DNA of 64,000 nucleotides from Sporosarcina sp. ACRSM (GTDB lineage Bacteria; Bacillota; Bacilli; Bacillales_A; Planococcaceae). This document shows positions 61,505-64,000 of the stretch, in pieces; within the stretch, counting starts at the first letter, position 1; each line of letters begins with the position of its first letter. The position numbers and the translations under genes are program-made. The stretch lies in contig NZ_JAKRNU010000006.1 of the NCBI RefSeq assembly GCF_022346545.1, positions 62,001 to 126,000 on the forward strand. Reading direction: 5' to 3'. Under the pieces are notes generated by a model. That model searched no databases. It saw only the letters and a list, made by a program, of their open reading frames with translations, and was not told the origin of the DNA.

Positions 61505-62565
61505 TATTTGACTGACCTCCTTAGCATTTCCTTCTGCTCTGCAATCGTCCAAGTTGGCTCTTCAAAAACATAATCAAACATATCAGCGGGGTTTGGTTTT
61601 TCATAAGCCTCCATCCTTGCAATAGCCTCATCAAGTTCATGTTCAATCTCTTGTTTTATTCGTGTAATCCACTCTTCTTCCCACATTTCATTATTTTTCA
61701 TGAAACGTTCAAGCCGTAAAAGCGGATCTAGATCATCACGCATTTGCTCACTTTTTTCTTGGTCACGATATTTGGATGGATCGTCGGCAGTTGTATGTGC
61801 ACCAAATCGCCATGTAACCGCCTCAATCAATGTCGGTCCTTCGCCGCGGCGTGCTCTTTCAAACGCTTCGGTTACAGCAAAATGCACAGCGAACACATCT
61901 TGCCCATCCACACGGACACCGGGTATGCCATAAGCTTCAGCCTTTTGGGCGATCGTTTCTGAATTCATTTGTTTTTCAATCGGAACTGAAATCGCAAATC
62001 CATTGTTTTGATTAAAAAACACAACTGGTGCTTTAAAGACACTCGCAATATTGAGTCCCTCGTGAAAATCGCCTTCTGATGTTGCCCCATCGCCAAAATA
62101 AGCGATGGACACATTTTTCGTTCCCTTATACGTTTCCGCCATTGCAGCACCCGTTGCATGAGGTAACTGTGTCGCAATCGGAATGGCCGCTGGAAATATA
62201 TTTTTCTCTTTTGACGGCACGCATCCCTCAACTCGCCCATTCCAGTGTAGCAACAGCCGATCCAAATCAGCACCGAATGTTAGCGTTGCACCATGGTCCC
62301 TGTAAGTCGGAAACATCCAATCATCCGACTGAAGAGCCAACGCACTTCCGACTTGGGAGGCTTCCTGGCCCTCAAATGGCACATACGTCCCAATTCTTCC
62401 TTGACGTTGTAAAGCTCTTCCTTTTCTATCGTAGATCCGAAGACGAATCATATGATAATAAAATCGCTTCACTTCTTCTTCCGTTATTTCTATTTCATAC
62501 GCATTCGGAACCAACTTCCCTGTTTTATCTATAATTTCTAGAAGTGGATATTTTTCTTTCATCAT
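61504..62565 (-). CDS. 2-oxoacid dehydrogenase E1, alpha subunit
   Basis: A 353-residue thiamine-diphosphate enzyme. IAYFGDGATSEGDFHEGLNI with NQNNGFAIS is the GDG...NN cofactor motif, and RFGAHTTADDPSKYR the phosphorylatable-loop equivalent with the active-site His. RQGRIGTYVPFEGQEASQVG is closer to pyruvate-type E1 alpha than to the usual branched-chain form, so the class of 2-oxoacid is open. GGAGG stands 4-7 nt before two tandem ATG codons. It lies 32 bp after the amino acid dehydrogenase gene. Confidence 0.93.
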   Translation of the reverse strand: MMKEKYPLLEIIDKTGKLVPNAYEIEITEEEVKRFYYHMIRLRIYDRKGRALQRQGRIGTYVPFEGQEASQVGSALALQSDDWMFPTYRDHGATLTFGADLDRLLLHWNGRVEGCVPSKEKNIFPAAIPIATQLPHATGAAMAETYKGTKNVSIAYFGDGATSEGDFHEGLNIASVFKAPVVFFNQNNGFAISVPIEKQMNSETIAQKAEAYGIPGVRVDGQDVFAVHFAVTEAFERARRGEGPTLIEAVTWRFGAHTTADDPSKYRDQEKSEQMRDDLDPLLRLERFMKNNEMWEEEWITRIKQEIEHELDEAIARMEAYEKPNPADMFDYVFEEPTWTIAEQKEMLRRSVK

Positions 62566-62597
62566 CTTACCTCCAACTTTATATTTTTTGTGGCCTA

Positions 62598-63737
62598 TTA
62601 TTCACGAATATTCCACTTTGGCCTACGCGTACGAGAAAAGAAATTATTTCGATTTCGATGATCCTCTACTGTTTTTTGACATTTTCGATTTGCTGCCTCT
62701 ACCGTTGTAATACTATCTAGGTTTGCCTGGCGATAAATATCAAGCAAAGACGTATAAATAGCCTTTGTTTTCAATAAAACACGCTCGTGATTCGGTTCAT
62801 ATAATTCATCAGCTACCTGGATTAGACCACCCGCATTGACGATATAATCCGGCGCATAAAGAATACCTTTTTCATCAAGTACTTTTGCATGCTCCTCTTT
62901 ATGCAGCTGGTTATTCGCTGATCCTACAATCGCTTTGACTTTTAATTGAGAGATTGTCTGATCATTAAGAATAGAACCCATTGCGCATGGCACAAAAATA
63001 TCTGCATTCACGCCATATATCTCATCGCTATCGACTACCTTTACAGTTCCACCTAATTCTTCGGCTTTGTTTTGAATGGAGGCAAGAACCTCTTTATGAA
63101 TATCCGTCACATATAGATCAGCACCAGCTTGTAATAAGTACTCCGCAACTTTATAGCCTACTTTGCCTAATCCTTGAATTGCATACGTTTTGCCTTCCAA
63201 ACAATCCGTTCCTGAGAGATACTGATTTGTCGCTTGTAATGCATAAACGACACCTTGTGCGGTCGGGACGGACGAATCTCCACTACCCCCATAAGCTTCA
63301 GGGATTCCATTAATAAAATTGGTTTCTTTTAACGCGTGGACAAAGTCTTCCATAGTCGTTCCCATATCAGTACCGGTATAGAAACGACCATTCAATGAAT
63401 CTACATATTGACCAAATGCCCGGAACAGAGCAGGAGATTTATCTTTTTCCGGATCGCCAATGATTACTGCTTTCCCACCACCAAAGTCGAGATCGGCAGC
63501 AGCGCATTTATAAGTCATCCCTTCCGATAAACGAAGGACATCTTCCAATGCTTCATCCACGCTTTTGTAAGGATACATCCGAGTTCCACCAAGAGCAGGA
63601 CCAAGCGTCGTGTCATGGATAGCAATAATTGCTTGTAAACCTGTTGTCGGGTCATTACAAAATACGACTTGCTCATGATCAGCCATTTTATAAAACATGT
63701 CCTGCGCTAGCATTCCTGATTTTTCTATTGGTTTCAT
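62598..63737 (-). CDS. pdh: Phenylalanine-dehydrogenase-type amino acid dehydrogenase
   Basis: A 379-residue NAD+-dependent oxidative deaminase. [15 protein letters not shown] and [20 protein letters not shown] carry the catalytic Lys residues; [20 protein letters not shown] binds NAD. Leucine dehydrogenases usually read YKNAAAGLNLGGGK at the second motif. The CAAAD form, the 379-residue length and the C-terminus NRNNFF...RRPKWN match, from memory, the phenylalanine dehydrogenases of Lysinibacillus, Bacillus badius and Sporosarcina. GGGGG precedes the ATG. It lies at the head of the 2-oxoacid dehydrogenase genes, suggesting that phenylpyruvate or 4-hydroxyphenylpyruvate is handed to that complex. 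Valine/leucine activity is the alternative. Confidence 0.8.
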   Translation of the reverse strand: MKPIEKSGMLAQDMFYKMADHEQVVFCNDPTTGLQAIIAIHDTTLGPALGGTRMYPYKSVDEALEDVLRLSEGMTYKCAAADLDFGGGKAVIIGDPEKDKSPALFRAFGQYVDSLNGRFYTGTDMGTTMEDFVHALKETNFINGIPEAYGGSGDSSVPTAQGVVYALQATNQYLSGTDCLEGKTYAIQGLGKVGYKVAEYLLQAGADLYVTDIHKEVLASIQNKAEELGGTVKVVDSDEIYGVNADIFVPCAMGSILNDQTISQLKVKAIVGSANNQLHKEEHAKVLDEKGILYAPDYIVNAGGLIQVADELYEPNHERVLLKTKAIYTSLLDIYRQANLDSITTVEAANRKCQKTVEDHRNRNNFFSRTRRPKWNIRE

Positions 63738-63779
63738 TGTTCATTCCCCCATGTTAATCTTTTGTTATATCCCAACTCA

Positions 63780-64000
63780 TTAAGCGTGTGACGCATCTTG
63801 CTTTTTTAATTTTTTCTGAATGACTTCTTTCGGAAGAATCACTTGCTTTACTTCTCCAACCCCAATTACCCCGTATTCATTTTTTAAAGTTACTTCCGTA
63901 ACGACCTCGCGTTCACTTACTTCACAAACAACAGCTATCACTTCGACTGTAGAATCCAATCCTGAAGGCGCGATATGTTTGACCGTTACAGCAGCACCCA
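63780..64000 (-). CDS. FlK-like hotdog thioesterase, N-terminus beyond the window
   Basis: The last 72 codons of a small hotdog-fold acyl-CoA thioesterase are visible. GAAVTVKHIAPSGLDSTVEV and YGVIGVGEVKQVILPKE match the second half of the fluoroacetyl-CoA-thioesterase-like family. The product should hydrolyse an acyl-CoA to the free acid. It lies 42 bp upstream of the amino acid dehydrogenase gene, so it is probably co-transcribed with the 2-oxoacid dehydrogenase set and could release an aryl-acetate. Confidence 0.75.
   Translation of the reverse strand, partial: GAAVTVKHIAPSGLDSTVEVIAVVCEVSEREVVTEVTLKNEYGVIGVGEVKQVILPKEVIQKKLKKQDASHA

Overview
The window is low-GC Gram-positive DNA: AT-rich spacers, strong GGAGG-type ribosome binding sites, many GTG and TTG starts, CcpA-type cre sites and lipoprotein signal peptides. 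The content fits an aerobic, metabolically versatile Bacillales bacterium. A phenylalanine-dehydrogenase-type gene at the right end suggests the Sporosarcina/Lysinibacillus side of the order. Nearly all genes are on the minus strand; most plus-strand genes are regulators. I see no rRNA, tRNA, CRISPR array, phage or intact insertion sequence.

Layout, left to right. (1) 1-3.6 kb: a CitMHS carboxylate transporter (cut by the edge), a class III CoA-transferase, an HMG-CoA-lyase-like enzyme and their GntR/FCD regulator. (2) 3.7-4.3 kb: a small orphan protein resembling a proteasome beta subunit. (3) 4.5-17.2 kb: an aromatic-acid transporter and a complete 4-hydroxyphenylacetate meta-cleavage operon. 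Its order is dapA-like, hpaE, hpaB, hpaD, hpaC, ribF-like, aldehyde dehydrogenase, hpaG1, hpaG2, hpaF, with a divergent LysR gene. The usual hpaH and hpaI are absent and a DapA-family enzyme probably replaces both. (4) 17.3-24.7 kb: a GntR regulator predicted to be translated from a leaderless mRNA, a XylR_N/V4R-PucR fusion regulator, a second HpaB-type monooxygenase and a TRAP transporter. (5) 24.8-33.6 kb: an alcohol dehydrogenase, aldehyde dehydrogenase and MFS transporter with two sigma-54 promoters, a sigma-54 activator, a histone-deacetylase-like amidohydrolase and an orphan TRAP binding protein. (6) 34-38.3 kb: ferredoxin, ferredoxin reductase, an AraC regulator and a two-subunit Rieske dioxygenase. 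(7) 38.6-47.9 kb: an MFS gene remnant, an APC permease and a six-gene operon (metallo-beta-lactamase-fold hydrolase, deacetylase-like enzyme, succinate-semialdehyde-type dehydrogenase, MFS, alcohol dehydrogenase, aminotransferase). (8) 48.2-54.5 kb: a TRAP-TAXI transporter, a decayed copy of the hydrolase gene with its promoter, a third hydrolase paralogue and a ROK repressor. (9) 54.8-56.1 kb: a split chromate transporter. (10) 56.3-64 kb: a NhaC antiporter and a 2-oxoacid dehydrogenase complex (E1 alpha, E1 beta, E2, E3) behind a phenylalanine-dehydrogenase-type gene and a FlK-like thioesterase.

The genes form a peripheral aromatic and carboxylate catabolism region. Region 10 could turn phenylalanine or tyrosine into aryl-acetates that region 3 then degrades to pyruvate and succinate, although this link is inferred. 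Two regulatory patterns recur across separate operons. An AT-rich palindrome sits inside or near promoters of the GntR gene, both TRAP binding-protein genes, the ferredoxin-reductase/araC spacer and two hydrolase promoters. A second element starting TTGACT spans the -35 box in all three hydrolase promoters and, more weakly, in the ROK promoter.
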